DNA from: Anisus vortex
Lineage: Eukaryota; Mollusca; Gastropoda; Planorbidae
Direction of reading: 5' to 3'
Length of the DNA: 64,000 nucleotides
NCBI GenBank assembly: GCA_949126835.1
Contig: OX421492.1
Location: 38,398,886 to 38,462,885, forward strand
The notes below the pieces were generated by a model. The model worked only from the letters and a program-made list of their open reading frames with translations. It had not been told where the DNA came from and did no database searches. Positions 35,704 to 47,925 of the stretch are shown piece by piece. Every line of letters starts with the position of its first letter. Position 1 is the stretch's first letter. A program made the position numbers and the translations under genes.

Positions 35704-37109
35704 CGATAGGAAAGCTGTTCCCAACCTGCGGGTCGTACGACCATTTCGTGGGGGTCGCCAAGGACCATCGGAAAACACTTATATTTGATGGTCTTATTGA
35801 GGCTTTCCACAACAAGTTGTAAAGCACAGTACTCTTCGATGGCGCCATTTCAGAACCCTCCCACAGTGTGTATAAGCGGGGTCAAACAGAGTTGTGCCAT
35901 GGCCCCAACACTCTTTAGTTTAGACCAGGGATTGGCAACCTTTGGATAACAGTCTAATTCATTCAGCGTGCCAACAGCCTAAAAGTCACCCTGCCTTAGT
36001 ACTCTTTTTCTAACAGAAGATACTTGAATATATTTTTTTAGGAATCTTCTGCGTGTCATTGAAAATCTTTTTGCGTAACAAGTCTGGCACGCTAGACGTA
36101 GGTTGCCGATCCCTGGTCTAGAGTAACTCTACTAGACTATTCCTTTCTTCTTGAAAGTCTTCAAACCTTAAAGATAAGGCTTTTCAAATATGTATCTTAC
36201 TAACAAACATTATACACTAATAAACGAAGTAAATGAAAACAAGCTAGTAGCTAATAGGGTGTTTTAAAATTACATGTGTAATGTAAAAACATTAATTAAT
36301 TGATTGATCATTTTACGTATTCTAATCAATATGAGTACCAGTACTGGTAAATGCATATACAATATTTATTTTGTAAATGCAAATTGTGCAGTAAAAAAAT
36401 TGTTTACTAAAATCATTGCCACAGAGATTTAAAGTTAGGACTATTATCTCCCTTGATTAGATTTAGTATTTGTTTAATTGTAATTATTTTTTCAGTATCG
36501 GGTTTACTCACGTTGTATTTTTTTTAAAGAAATTAAAATATTATGGTTTTAATAACATACCAACATTATATGTTTAATCTTAATGGGTCAAAGAACCATT
36601 TCATGGGGGTCGTCCAAAACCACCGGAAATATATATTGTGTCAGTCCACATGCAGATACATCCATAAATGAGCACAGAATAAGTATATTTCTATTATGTG
36701 CTTACGAGTACCCGGTGTGATGACTTCAGCGCCCCAACCCAATCACATACTTACCTTAGCTTTAACATAAAAAAAATTGGATGTAAATAAAATGTACATG
36801 TTGCTTACTTATCTGCTTTCTTTGAACCAGATAAAATAATTACATTAATGATTTTTACGATAATGATTATTTTGAAAGAACACTTGCACTTGCTGGTAGA
36901 ATTTCATCGTACTTTTCAAATCTATCCGACACTTCATTTGCACTTGAAAGAAGGTCATGCGCAGTCTAATACTAAAAATACATCCTGCATATGAGATATT
37001 TACATTACAAGGTAGCGACGAAAAAATTTTTATATTTGGGGGTCGCCAATACGTGAAAAGCTATATAAATTTCGTGACATTAAAAAGGTTGGGAACCACT
37101 GGTCTAGGA
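35704..37109 (+). mobile_element. SPIN-like non-autonomous hAT, with nested MITE
   Basis: The left end (about 35712) has GTTCCCAACCTGCGGGTCG, then GGGGGTCGCCAAGGACCATC. The right end has TTGGGGGTCGCC and GGTTGGGAACCACTG, ending at 37101. These motifs and their order follow the SPIN/Charlie-like non-autonomous hAT pattern known from animals. Flanks CGATAGGA and GTCTAGGA share TAGGA, so the 8-bp duplication is imperfect. A second left-end-like block (CATTTCATGGGGGTCGTCC) at about 36597 suggests either two overlapping copies or an internal duplication. No transposase is present. A family-B MITE is nested at 35926-36115. Confidence 0.7.
35918..36123. mobile_element. 190-bp MITE of hAT family B
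   Basis: The element is 35926-36115, with ends CAGGGATTGGCAACC and GGTTGCCGATCCCTG. It is flanked by GTTTAGAC and GTCTAGAG (6 of 8 match, both of hAT type nTnTAGAn). Its left part, in reverse, contains TTTAGGCTGTTGGCACGCTG, the same sequence as the 40-bp repeat unit at 46660-47925, but only once. Its right part matches the other end of that element. It is therefore both ends of family B with the middle deleted. Confidence 0.88.
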
Positions 37110-37243
37110 CATCTGTTACCTAAAATAAAAAGGTTTACTGAGGGGATGGGCAAAATATTACAATCGATTAAAAGATTAAAAGACGCATTAATACAATTTT
37201 GAAAACGTTTTATTCTTACATTTATTCACTCTTATTTTATTGT

Positions 37244-37943
37244 TATATTTGTATACATATCTGTATACCTGTCAGTATACATGTCTGTAAACCTGTCTGT
37301 ATACCTGTCTGTATACCTGTCTGTATACCTGTCTGTATAACTGTCTGTATACCTGTCTGTATACCTGCATGTATACCTGTCTGTATACCTGTATGTATAC
37401 CTGTATGTATACCTGTATGTATACCTGTATGTATACCTGTCTGTATACCTGTCTGTATACCTGTCTGTATACCTGTATACCTGTATGTATACCTGTCTGT
37501 ATACCTGCATGTATACCTGTCTGTATACCTGTCTGTATACCTGTATACCTGTATGTATACCTGTATGTATACCTGTATGTATACCTGTATGTATACCTGT
37601 ATACCTGTATGTATACCTGTCTGTATACCTGTCTGTATACATGTCTGTATACCTGTCTGTATACCTGTCCGTATACCTGTCCGTATACCTGTCTGTATAC
37701 ATGTCTGTATACATGTCTGTATACCTGTATGTATACCTGTATGTATACCTGTATGTATACCTGTCTGTATACCTGTATGTATACCTGTCTGTATACCTGT
37801 CTGTATACCTGTCCGTATACCTGTCTGTATACATGTCTGTATACCTGTCTGTATAAATGTCTGTATACCTGTCTGTATACCTGACTGTATGCCTGTCTTT
37901 ATACCTGTCTGTATACCTGTGTGTATACCTGTCCGTATTTCAC
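37244..37943 (+). repeat. 12-bp (TATACCTGTCTG)n array, about 700 bp
   Basis: Units are TATACCTGTCTG, TATACCTGTATG, TATACATGTCTG and TATACCTGTCCG, with several 8-bp units (TATACCTG). Five long overlapping open frames on both strands are by-products of the period. Confidence 0.95.
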
Positions 37944-37949
37944 CTTTTT

Positions 37950-39315
37950 GTACACTTTTGAGACCCTCAATACGGTGGAAGGCATAATTTTTTTTAAATA
38001 CGGACAATAAATAATAATTCAAGGAACGCAGTTACCAAGTAAGTGATATTTGAAATCGGATTCTGTTTCATTAAACCATATGAAAATAGTAGGCCCAAGT
38101 ATAGATATAGTATATGTTACTGACAGGCTACAGTGGACGACTGAAATTGTATGTAGATCTCTAAGTATACGATTAATTAGGTGAAAAAAACACTGTTGGG
38201 GAAACTCCAGGCTAATTTATTAGCTAATACTGTTGATCTTAGCAATAACTATATACTTATAACATTTTCTTTATCTTACCTTCAGCCCCATAAATGTATG
38301 TGTGTGTGAGTACATAATCACCTGAGCCTTTGGTACATTTATTGCCTTGTATAGCTAAAGGCAAGCAATGAGACACACCTTATCATTTAAAAACAAACAA
38401 AAATATATTCTACAATGGAGTTGTTAATGATACACTGTGGGATGTAGAAGCCATGTTGGGCGGGAGTAGCTACGTGAATGGGGGCGGGAACTACAATGAT
38501 AATAAACGTGCATCTAATACAAAAATCAATAAAGATTATTGTAGATGAGATGTAGACTTTATAAATAATGTCGGCAGCGGCTAAACTAAAATTACATCAA
38601 CAAGAAAAATTGTTTAATTTGTATTAAGTTGTGTAGGCGAAGATATTTTTTTCTGACACTTTGAAGTTTTCTTTTCTCAAAGAATTACTTTTCGATCCCG
38701 ACTTCTATATTAAAAAAAGAAAAACATTTTCTTGATAAAACCAAAAATAAACCAAACATTATACATAGCTAGTTGTAACGTGTTTTTTTTAACAATACGT
38801 TTCTAGTGTAGTTACATGCCATTAGCTTGAAGTAAAGAGTATTAGTTTAAACTTTATGTTTTCTCTGCCTAGACTATGAATCAGATTAATGCATTTGTTA
38901 TATCTATGCATTTCATTAATTTGGTCACCATCAGAGAAAAGAGTATGAGAAAGGAATGTGATATAACACAATTTAGCCTACTTAGGGACCGTCACTGTAT
39001 AAAGATACCTATTCTGTGGGGACCGTCCATAAAATCGAAATGTTGTCACGCACCTAGGGGTGGGAGGGGGTGTCAAAGATTTGTGACGAGTGGGAGGGGG
39101 GGAGGGAGAGGTGTTTAAGAAACATGATATGACGTCAATACAAATCTGTATCTTTAATTCAAACATTCAGATTAAACAAATTTCACTTCATGAATAACTG
39201 CAATAGTTTCATAACATAATTCTATTTCTGATTATCAATGGGGTAAGAAAAGTAGGACCAAAAAAACATCAAGATGAATGGGGCAAGTAGTTATAGGAAA
39301 GGAGGGACATAGCAT
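37950..39315. other. AT-rich intergenic
   Basis: No gene is recognised. A G-rich stretch (GGGAGGGGGTG type) occurs at about 39058-39110. Confidence 0.5.
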
Positions 39316-39486
39316 GTGTCCCTGAGTTTAAACAGCTCTGATGGGTACCTGACATTAGTTGGGGCTTAAGTAAAGGCGGCTGGGCATTGTGCTGGCCACA
39401 CATCCCCTAGTATGCCGTGGCCACAGAAACTGGTGAACGCTAGTTCACCAGCCCTATGATCAGTTTGGTCCGAAAGGTACTTTACA
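39316..39486 (+). mobile_element. SINE family 1, 5'-truncated copy
   Basis: It starts inside the body at GTCCCTGAGTTTAAACAGCT and continues with GATGGGTACCTGACATTAG, GGCGGCTGGGCATTGTGCTG and TGGTGAACGCTAGTTCACC, ending near GGTACTTTAC. The tRNA-like head is absent. Confidence 0.82.
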
Positions 39487-40545
39487 TTACTTTATTTATA
39501 TCTTTATATTCCAAATATTTAGCCTTATGTAAAACTACCATTGTTTCTGTAACTATTTCAAAACAAAGTTACCCGTTCATAATGGTCTAAATTCCGCGCA
39601 CTTTCTTCGATGTTTCAATTAGTTAAAAAAACGACCAACTTACAAAAGCATCCATTTACAAAATGATCCATTACAAAACTTTTGTTTTTAATAAGCTGTC
39701 CGAAAGCACTTCCGGCAATGGGATAATGTCCATGAAAACGGCCATGTGGTCGATTTTCTTAATATTAGAAATGTTAAAATTGTGTTTAATGTTGATTTCG
39801 CTGATTGCGACACATCCTTACGATGCCAGCTGATGCAGTCGACTCCCTTCATCATAGCATGACTCGGCCCTGTTAAAAAAACATGTCTGTGTATTTCTTG
39901 CCCCTGGAAATCGGTATTTTATCTTCCCTTACGTACACAGTTAAATCTGTTAGACCAAAAGTTGCCAAATGCAATAAACAGAAATTGAAAAACTTCGGCT
40001 TGTCAGAATACGGTCCCAGATTTAGGGGAACAAACTCTTCACGGTAAATAAAATCATACATTCATTACGGGCCTTAGCAAAACTCTAAATACAATCTTTC
40101 ACATCCTATTTCTCCTCTCTCTCTCTCTATCTCTCTCTCTTTCCTTTTTTCTCCATCTCACTCTCTCGTTTCGTCAATATCTCTCGTGCTCTCTCTTTCC
40201 TTTACGCCCTCACTTCCTCTCTCGACTCTCCACTCTCTCGCTGTCTTATCTACGTCATTCATCAGTTTTGCAGAGAGAAGTTGTAAAGATGTACAGTGTT
40301 GTCTCCTTGCATTGCCTCTCGCACCCATCTCCCAGCCATACAAATGGAATGAGATTGAGGGGCCCAAATGTTTCCTAGACAGAATGGGCTGTGTCGTGGG
40401 TGTGCGTGTGTTTGTGTGTGTGTGTTTGTGTGTGTGGGTGGGTGGGTGGTAGTGAATGCTTACATTTTGTTGTCTGTAGCAACAGCGACTGGTAGGATCT
40501 ATGGATGAAAACAAAGCTATATATAAGTCAAATTTAGCATTTGGA
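39487..40545. other. Intergenic with CT and GT tracts
   Basis: (CT)n lies at about 40111-40200 and (GT)n at about 40397-40450. The opposed open frames over 40158-40514 are compositional. Confidence 0.5.
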
Positions 40546-40547
40546 AT

Positions 40548-41318
40548 TTAGAATATACGTTGTAGAAATCAATGCAAGCTAGTAGAAGATAAAATAGTTT
40601 AGAATATACGTTGTAGGAATCAATGCAATCTAGTGGAAGATAAAATAGTTTAGAATATACGTTGTAGGAATCAATGCAAGCTAGTGGAAGAAAAAATAGT
40701 TTAGAATATACGTTGTAGGAATCAATGCAATCTAGTGGAAGATAAAATAGTTTAGAATATACGTTGTAGGAATCAATGCAAGCTAGTGGAAGAAAAAAAA
40801 ATAGAATATACGTTGTAGGAATCAATGCAAGCTAGTGGAAGATAAAATAATTTAGAATATGCGTTGTATGAATCAATGCAAGCTAGTAGAAGATAAAATA
40901 GTTTAGAATATACGTTGTAGGAATCAATGCAATCTAGTGGAAGATAAAATAGTTTAGAATATACGTTGTAAGAATCAATGCAAGCTAGTGGAAGATAAAA
41001 TAGTTTAGAATATACGTTGTAGGAATCAATGCAAGCTAGTGGAAGATAAAATAGTTTAGAATATACGTTGTAAGAATCAATGCAAGCTAGTGGAAGATAA
41101 AATAGTTTAGAATATACGTTGTAGGAATCAATGCAATCTAGTGGAAGATAAAATAGTTTAGAATATACGTTGTAAGAATCAATGCAATCTAGTGGAAGAT
41201 AAAATAGTTTAGAATATACGTTGTAAGAATCAATGCAAGCTAGTGGAAGATAAAATAGTTTAGAATATACGTTGTAAGAATCAATGCAAGCTAGTGGAAG
41301 ATAAAATAGTTTAGAATA
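40548..41318 (+). repeat. Minisatellite, 51-bp unit (about 15 copies)
   Basis: The unit contains GAATATACGTTGTAGGAATC, AATGCAAGCTAGTGGAAGAT and AAAATAGTTTA. Variants (GCAATC/GCAAGC, GTAGG/GTAAG) are interspersed. Confidence 0.95.
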
Positions 41319-41445
41319 GATTCGTATAGTAAGTGTGGGATTGTGACGGATAGTGACGTATATTTTAGTATATTAGACCATATAGTGTAGTGATGCATAG
41401 TATAGTTTAGTATAGTATAGAATAGCGAAGGGTAGGATAGGTATA

Positions 41446-41705
41446 GGGGCATGGTGGCCGAGCTGCAGCGCGTTAGGCTGGCATACCGAAAGGTCCTGGG
41501 TTCGAATCCTGGTTATGGTTAAGATTTACTCCCAGATCCTGAGGGTGTCCCTAAGTCTAACCAGCTCTGACGGGTACCTGACCTTAGTTGGGGTAAAGTA
41601 AAAGAGACTGCGCATTGTGCTCTTAACACAATCCTTTAGTATGCCGAGGCCACAGAAACTGGGCCCTATGGATCAATTTGGTATGACGGGATACTTTACT
41701 TTTTT
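41446..41705 (+). mobile_element. SINE family 1, full-length copy
   Basis: The head has an A-box region TGGTGGCCGAGCTGCAGCG and a perfect B box GGTTCGAATCC at about 41499. The body has CTCTGACGGGTACCTGACC, GCATTGTGCTC and CACAGAAACTGGGCCC, ending at GACGGGATACTTTAC. Family members end similarly. A tRNA gene is ruled out by the long non-tRNA body and multiple copies. Confidence 0.88.
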
Positions 41706-42168
41706 TAAATTAGGGTAGGGCAGGGTGGGATCGGATATGATAGTGCAATATGTTATAACTATAGTCATACTATACACAGTATTGTAGTAGCCTTGAAGAG
41801 CGAGCAGATTCATAGCTCGAATAAAGCAGATATCATCAGTGTCTTGGTTTATTGTCTACGAGGGGACGAGAGCGTTAAGGTTGTCAAAACCAATCCCAGG
41901 GCCCCTTTACCGGTTCTAATCTCTAAGACCACCACACTTGAGGCCTCGCACTAATTCGTTAGACCGTCTTGTCAAAAAAATTTAGAAAATAATTGCAATA
42001 AACAGATAAACTCTTTTAGTTGGGATTAGGTTGGTCCACATAACTGGTAAATAAGCATAAATATATAGTGTAATCAGGTCAGATGAGTCTAAACAATATG
42101 GCGTCGGTATTACTTCCGGAAATAGAAAAAAATTCGATTGCGCATTCTGATCTATATTTATTATTCGG

Positions 42169-42412
42169 GTTGGTCAATGCGGCGGCGGCGTGTTTCAAAT
42201 TGACATTCCAGGAGTCTTTGTTTCGAATCCGTGTTTAACCCTAAAGTATTTTTGCCTGTATGGAAGGTGTCTTTTAGTCTACTCACCTATCATCGGTACC
42301 CAACATTAGTTTGAGGAGGAAAAAAGGTCGTTGGGCAATGTAATGGCCAAACATACCACTTGCATGCTGTGGCAACAGAAACCAGTGAACGCTGCTTCAT
42401 TGGTCATTTGAA
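42169..42412 (+). mobile_element. SINE family 1, diverged copy
   Basis: The family order is kept with many substitutions: B-box-like GTTTCGAATCCG, then ATCGGTACCCAACATTAGTT, GTTGGGCAATGTAATGGCC and CAGAAACCAGTGAACGCTGC. This is the oldest-looking copy in the window. Confidence 0.75.
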
Positions 42413-42457
42413 TAAAAGTATTACTTAGATTTCATGATGAATGGAAGGAGCCAAACG

Positions 42458-43188
42458 AAATTATGAATCACAGGGAGATGAGTAACAATTTCCATTAAAA
42501 ACATTACATTGTTATGTAAGTTATGAATCAAGGGAGATAACTTACTATTCTCTCTTATAACATGAAACTGTTATGTAAGCTATGAATCAAGGGAGATAAC
42601 TTACTATTCTCTCTTATAACATGAAACTGTTATGTAAGCTATGAATCAAGGGAGATAACTTACTATTCTCTCTTATAACATGACACTGTTGTGTAAGCTA
42701 TGAATCAAGGGAGATAACTTACTATTCTCTCTTATAACATGAAACTGTTATGTAAGTTATGAATCAAGGGAGATAACTGACTATTCTCTCTTATAACATG
42801 ACACTGTTATGTAAGTTTTGAATTAAGGGAGATAACTTACTATTCTCTCTTATAACATAAAACTGTTATGTAAGTTATGAATCAAGGGAGATAACTGACT
42901 ATTCTCTCTTATAACATGAAACTGTTATATAAGTTATGAATCAAGGGAGATAACTGACTATTCTCTCTTATAACATGACACTGTTATGTAAGTTATGAAT
43001 CAAGGGAGATAACTGACTATTCTATCTTATAACATGACACTGTTATGTAAGTTATGAATCAAGGGAGATAACTTACTATTCTCTCTTTTAACATGAAACT
43101 GTTATATAAGTTATGAATCAAGGGAGATAACTGACTATTCTCTCTTATAACATGACACTGTTATGTAAGTTATGAATCAAGGGAGACG
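42458..43188 (+). repeat. Minisatellite, 59-bp unit (about 12 copies)
   Basis: The unit contains TATGAATCAAGGGAGATAAC and TATTCTCTCTTATAACATGA. Each copy carries AAGGGAGATAAC, a motif also found alone at four places in the window. Confidence 0.95.
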
Positions 43189-43660
43189 TGACAAGATAGA
43201 AAGCCGGACCGTTGCCAACTCATTTCACGCCTAGATATCTTATTGATATGTTGATAGGGGGAGAGGTGGTATTCAAGACCTGATCAATCAAGACGGCTGA
43301 TTGGGATGGCATCCGCCTGATGTCTTTGAGTGGGATCCCATCTGTTTACACCGCGAAAGGCCGTTGGCGGGATGAGCGGTTGTGTTAGAGCCGATACCGA
43401 TTTAAGCCCGCTTGGCGCGACGCGCATATGTAGCCCCCCCCCCCCTCTCTCTCTCTCTTAACCCATATGAATCTAGCTCCTCCCCCCTCCCCTACATCAC
43501 GAGCTCATGTTTAATGTATCGAGTTATTAGCCTTGGAGAGTTAATGCACTTCAAAGCAGACGTGTTTTCATTTTCTTCCGAGTCCACTCTTGAAAGACAT
43601 CGTATCATCAATCCATAATGAAGGAAAATCAAAAATGGCCGAAGATTTATACGAAAAGTC
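43189..43660. other. GC-richer spacer, no gene recognised
   Basis: At 43240-43440 the DNA is GC-richer than surrounding DNA, with a C-run and (CT)n at about 43434-43458. No domain is readable. Confidence 0.4.
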
Positions 43661-43662
43661 CC

Positions 43663-44515
43663 AGGGGCCAATACATGGGAAGGACAGGGTGTTACATATA
43701 AAAATAGAATATATACAAATGATGCCGTTACGTGTGAAAGGGTGCTAGATATAACAATAGAACATATACAAATGATGCCGCTACGCGTGAAAGGATGTTA
43801 GATATAACAATAGAATATAACAAATGATGCCGCTACGCGTGAAAGGATGTTAGATATAACAATAGAATATAACAAATGATGCCGCTACGCGTGAAAGGAT
43901 GTTAGATATAACAATAGAATATAACAAATGATGCCGCTACGCGTGAAAGGATGTTAGATATAACAATAGAATATAACAAATGATGCCGCTACGCGTGAAA
44001 GGATGTTAGATATAACAATAGAATATAACAAATGATGCCGCTACGCGTGAAAGGATGTTAGATATAACAATAGAATATAACAAATGATGCCGCTACGCGT
44101 GAAAGGATGTTAGATATAACAATAGAATATAACAAATGATGCCGCTACGCGTGAAAGGATGTTAGATATAACAATAGAATATAACAAATGATGCCGCTAC
44201 GCGTGAAAGGATGTTAGATATAACAATAGAATATAACAAATGATGCCGCTACGCGTGAAAGGATGTTAGATATAACAATAGAATATAACAAATGATGCCG
44301 CTACGCGTGAAAGGATGTTAGATATAACAATAGAATATAACAAATGATGCCGCTACGCGTGAAAGGATGTTAGATATAACAATTAAATATATACAAATTG
44401 TGCCACTACGCGTGAAAGGATGTTAGATATAACAATAGAATATAACAAATGATGCCGCTACGCGTGAAAGGATGTTAGATAAAACAATTAAATATATACA
44501 AATTGTGCACTACGG
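43663..44515 (+). repeat. Minisatellite, 52-bp unit (about 16 copies)
   Basis: The unit contains GATGCCGCTACGCGTGAAAG and GATGTTAGATATAACAATAG. Central copies are nearly identical. Each has ACGCGT, so CpG is kept in an AT-rich setting. Confidence 0.95.
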
Positions 44516-44667
44516 ATGTTAGATATAATTATATTTCTACTGTGCACACCTGTAAGCTTAATCTAGATTTTAGGTCGACTGTGCATATCTGTTATGTAGA
44601 GTTTATGTCGACTGTGCACAACTATAGTCATAATTTAATCCCGATTGTGCTCACATACAATCTAAAT
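44516..44667 (+). repeat. Diverged repeat, interrupted by the hAT insertion
   Basis: Loose repeats of TCGACTGTGCACA and TGTAATCTA type. The same motif resumes after the transposon at 47931-48060 (CTACTGTGCACACC, CTCGACTGTCCTCAACTG), so the hAT landed inside this tract. Confidence 0.7.
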
Positions 44668-45536
44668 CAGGGGTCGGCAACCTAAGGCACGCGTGTCAGA
44701 CTTGGCACGCAAAACAATTTTCAGTGGCACATCTCCAAGAAGGAGATTTTCTCAATCCAAACAAGGACATAAAAATCACGCTCTACGTCGAGTGTTAAAT
44801 TTCAGGATCGTTTGAGTGCAAAGATTTCATCATTGTTGAAATAGTCGATGATAGAGTTTGTCACCCTTTATTGATTTACAATCTCTTCTACAAGAAAGTG
44901 ATACTGAATATAGAGATCTACTGTTGCACTCAGTGTTCGTTACATTAGACAAGGTTATGTCATGGATAACTCACTGTTGAAACCGATGTTTCTGAATGAC
45001 ATAGCAATACATTTCAATTTGTTGAAACAGTACTTGAACTCTTAGACTACTGGAATGAATTTGCATTGAAACTGGAAATATCTTGCCGTGAAATCAATTT
45101 CAAAACACTTTTTACTTCCTTTATTTAAGGCACACTAAGATACCACATCAAGACTGACTGGCTTGATCTTATATCTGGATCTTAATTTTTTTTTTCTGGC
45201 GGCATATTAGCTATTATAATATGCAACAAGTTGAATTTTAAGCATTTAAAAAATAGGCATCACAATGTGCCTGTTTGCGAAAATATCTAGAAGGAATCTT
45301 TTTTGGAAAGTCGTCTGCTGTTCTCAACTGCTAGGCATTCATTCTAGTTTCCGCTTTTGGTTCAAATTAAACGTTCTAACAGTATTCTAACAGATTTTAT
45401 CGCACACGAAAGCTGTTTAAAGCATAGGCAAAGAGGTCACTTACACTTGACCTCTCAGAAGTAACTAAATATGTACCCCGACATTGATTCTCATTGAACA
45501 ATTTGCGAAAAGGATTCAAGGACAAAAATGAAGATA

Positions 45537-45723
45537 TTCCGTCGGACCGAATTGATCCATGGGGCCGGTGAAGCAGCGTTCACTAGTTTCTGTGGCATAC
45601 AAGGTGATTGTGTGGTCAGCACTATGCACAGCCGCCTTTACTTGACTCCACCAGAGCCGGGTAGACCCTCCAATCCCGGGAAAAAAATCATAGCCTGCAT
45701 CAGGATTCGAACCCAGGACTGAA
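45537..45723 (-). mobile_element. SINE family 1, minus-strand copy in the hAT
   Basis: In reverse it reads a B box (GGGTTCGAATCCTG), then a body with a SINE-like GTGCTGACCACACAATCACC and GAACGCTGCTTCACCGGCC. The A-box half is eroded. It lies inside the family-B hAT. Confidence 0.8.
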
Positions 45724-46655
45724 AACGCTACCACTTGTTAAAATCAAATGTGGAAACTTTAATTAAAGGGAGATAATACACCCTTTTTTTATTTGCTTTA
45801 ATATTTCTACATGTTTTCTATTTTTCTGTTATTAGAAAAATAAGTTGCTTACAATGAATTATAGTTTTAAAATGAAAATACTATTTAAACAATATTCGAA
45901 AACTATCTAAATATTATATGAGTAAAGATTTTTTATTTTTTAAACTTCAAACACTACATTAACTACCAACTTTGCATGATTACTACGTATCTATGCAGCT
46001 TAACTGCATTAATGTCGTCTATACACGGAAAGTATTTAGCATCAACAAAATCTCAGTTAAGTTGAGATCAAAATATAATAAAGCAACACCGGTTTCTCTA
46101 CAGAAATTGTGGGAGTCTAGTCACTGCAATTGCTTCTCGGCTCTCTGGCTAGGATCAGAGTGTCGTACATTTTGATCTCAGAAGTTGGTCAAGTTGGAAA
46201 CTGGAGAAACGGTTGGGACAAAACACCCGGTAGCGGTATGCTTGTGAGAATAGGAGCTTGATCAGTTTTCTCGAATTAGCATTCTTGGTCGGTCTGGACT
46301 ACAGCTGATCTCCACTCGGTCTGGACTACAGCTGGTCTGCACTTCACTACCATGCTTGACGCTAGAAAGTGATTGTGCAGATGGCGAAACTTGCTAATCT
46401 ACAACTGATGACCCGCCTTTCAGTGGTCAGTATGCGTATTAGTGTCGATACCATATGCGGCATTTAAATGCTGAGAGGCCCACAGGAGGGGCAAGGAGTT
46501 CGAAAGAGCTTCAAGCGCCTCCTAATGAAAAAAAGAAAGAATTTTAGCAGGTGCTAGAATTGAAATCTTGACAACTAAATTAATTTTTTAGACATTATTA
46601 GCCATTAATGTAAATGTTCAGTAAGGAAATTATGCATTTGCTATATATGCAATAG
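45724..46655. other. hAT interior, non-coding
   Basis: AT-rich to about 46180, then a GC-richer block (46180-46520) with two copies of GGTCTGGACTACAGCTG. AAGGGAGATAA occurs at 45776-45786. No transposase domain is readable. Confidence 0.4.
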
Positions 46656-46659
46656 GAAA

Positions 46660-47925
46660 AAAATATAGTAAAGAAGGTTGACTTTTATGCTGTTGGCACG
46701 CTGAATGATGTAGAAGGTTGACTTTCAGGCTGTTGGCACACTGAATGATGTAGAATGTTGACTTTCAGGCTGTTGGCACGCTGAATGATGTAGAATGTTG
46801 ACTTTCAGGCTGTTGGCACGCTGAATGATGTAGAAGGTTGACTTTCAGGCTGTTGGCACGCTTAATGATGTAGAAGGTTGACTTTCAGGCTGTTGGCACG
46901 CTGAATGATGTAGAAGGTTGACTTTCAGGCTGTTGGCACGCTGAATGATGTAGAATGTTGACTTTCAGGCTGTTGGCACGCTGAATGATGTAGAAGGTTG
47001 ACTTTCAGGCTGTTGGCACGCTGAATGATGTAGAAGGTTGACTTTCAGGCTGTTGGCACGCTGAATGATGTAGAAGGTTGACTTTCAGGCTGTTGGCACG
47101 CTGAATGATGTAGAATGTTGACTTTCAGGCTGTTGGCACACTGAATGATGTAGAAGGTTGACTTTCAGGCTGTTGGCACACTGAATGATGTAGAAGGTTG
47201 ACTTTCAGGCTGTTGGCACACTGAATGATGTAGAAGGTTGACTTTCAGGCTGCTGGCACACTGAATGATGTAGAAGGTTGACTTTCAGGCTGTTGGCACA
47301 CTGAATGATGTAGAAGGTTGCCTTTCAGGCTATTGGCACACTGAATGATGTAGAACGTTGACTTTCAGGCTGTTGGCACGCTGAATGATGTAGAATGTTG
47401 ACTTTCAGGCTGTTGGCACGCTGAATGATGTAGAAGGTTGACTTTCAGGCTGTTGGCACGCTGAATGATGTAGAATGTTGACTTTCAGGCTGTTGGCACG
47501 CTGAATGATGTAGAATGTTGACTTTCAGGCTGTTGGCACACTGAATGATGTAGAAGGTTGACTTTCAGGCTGTTGGCACACTGAATGATGTAGAAGGTTG
47601 ACTTTCAGGCTGTTGGCACACTGAATGATGTAGAAGGTTGACTTTCAGGCTGTTGGCACACTGAATGATGTAGAAGGTTGCCTTTCAGGCTGTTGGCACG
47701 CTGAATGATGTAGAATGTTGACTTTCAGGCTGTTGGCACGCTGAATGACGTAGAAGGTTGACTTTCAGGCTGTTGGCACGCTGAATGATGTAGAATGTTG
47801 ACTTTCAGGCTGTTGGCACGCTGAATGATGTAGAATGTTGACTTTCAGGCTGTTGGCACGCTGAATGATGTAGAAGGTTGACTTTCAGGCTGTTGGCACA
47901 CTGAATGATGTAGAAGGTTGCCTAT
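46660..47925 (+). repeat. 40-bp satellite from the hAT end (about 31 copies)
   Basis: The unit is GGTTGACTTTCAGGCTGTTG followed by GCACGCTGAATGATGTAGAA. It contains GGTTG, the inner part of the terminal inverted repeat (GGTTGCC in the units at about 47317 and 47677). The last unit runs straight into the transposon terminus. Units differ mainly at GCACG/GCACA and AAGG/AATG. Confidence 0.95.

Noticed and set aside
37199..38022. Open frames up to 262 codons rich in CIPV or YTDR
   Set aside because: By-products of the 12-bp TATACCTGTCTG array, open in five overlapping frames.
41446..41520. tRNA gene (Leu/Ser-like)
   Set aside because: The A and B boxes belong to a SINE: the same long body follows in the full-length copies in this window.
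43663..44515. CRISPR-like regular array
   Set aside because: Units are contiguous with no unique spacers, and the DNA is eukaryotic. The same holds for the other arrays.
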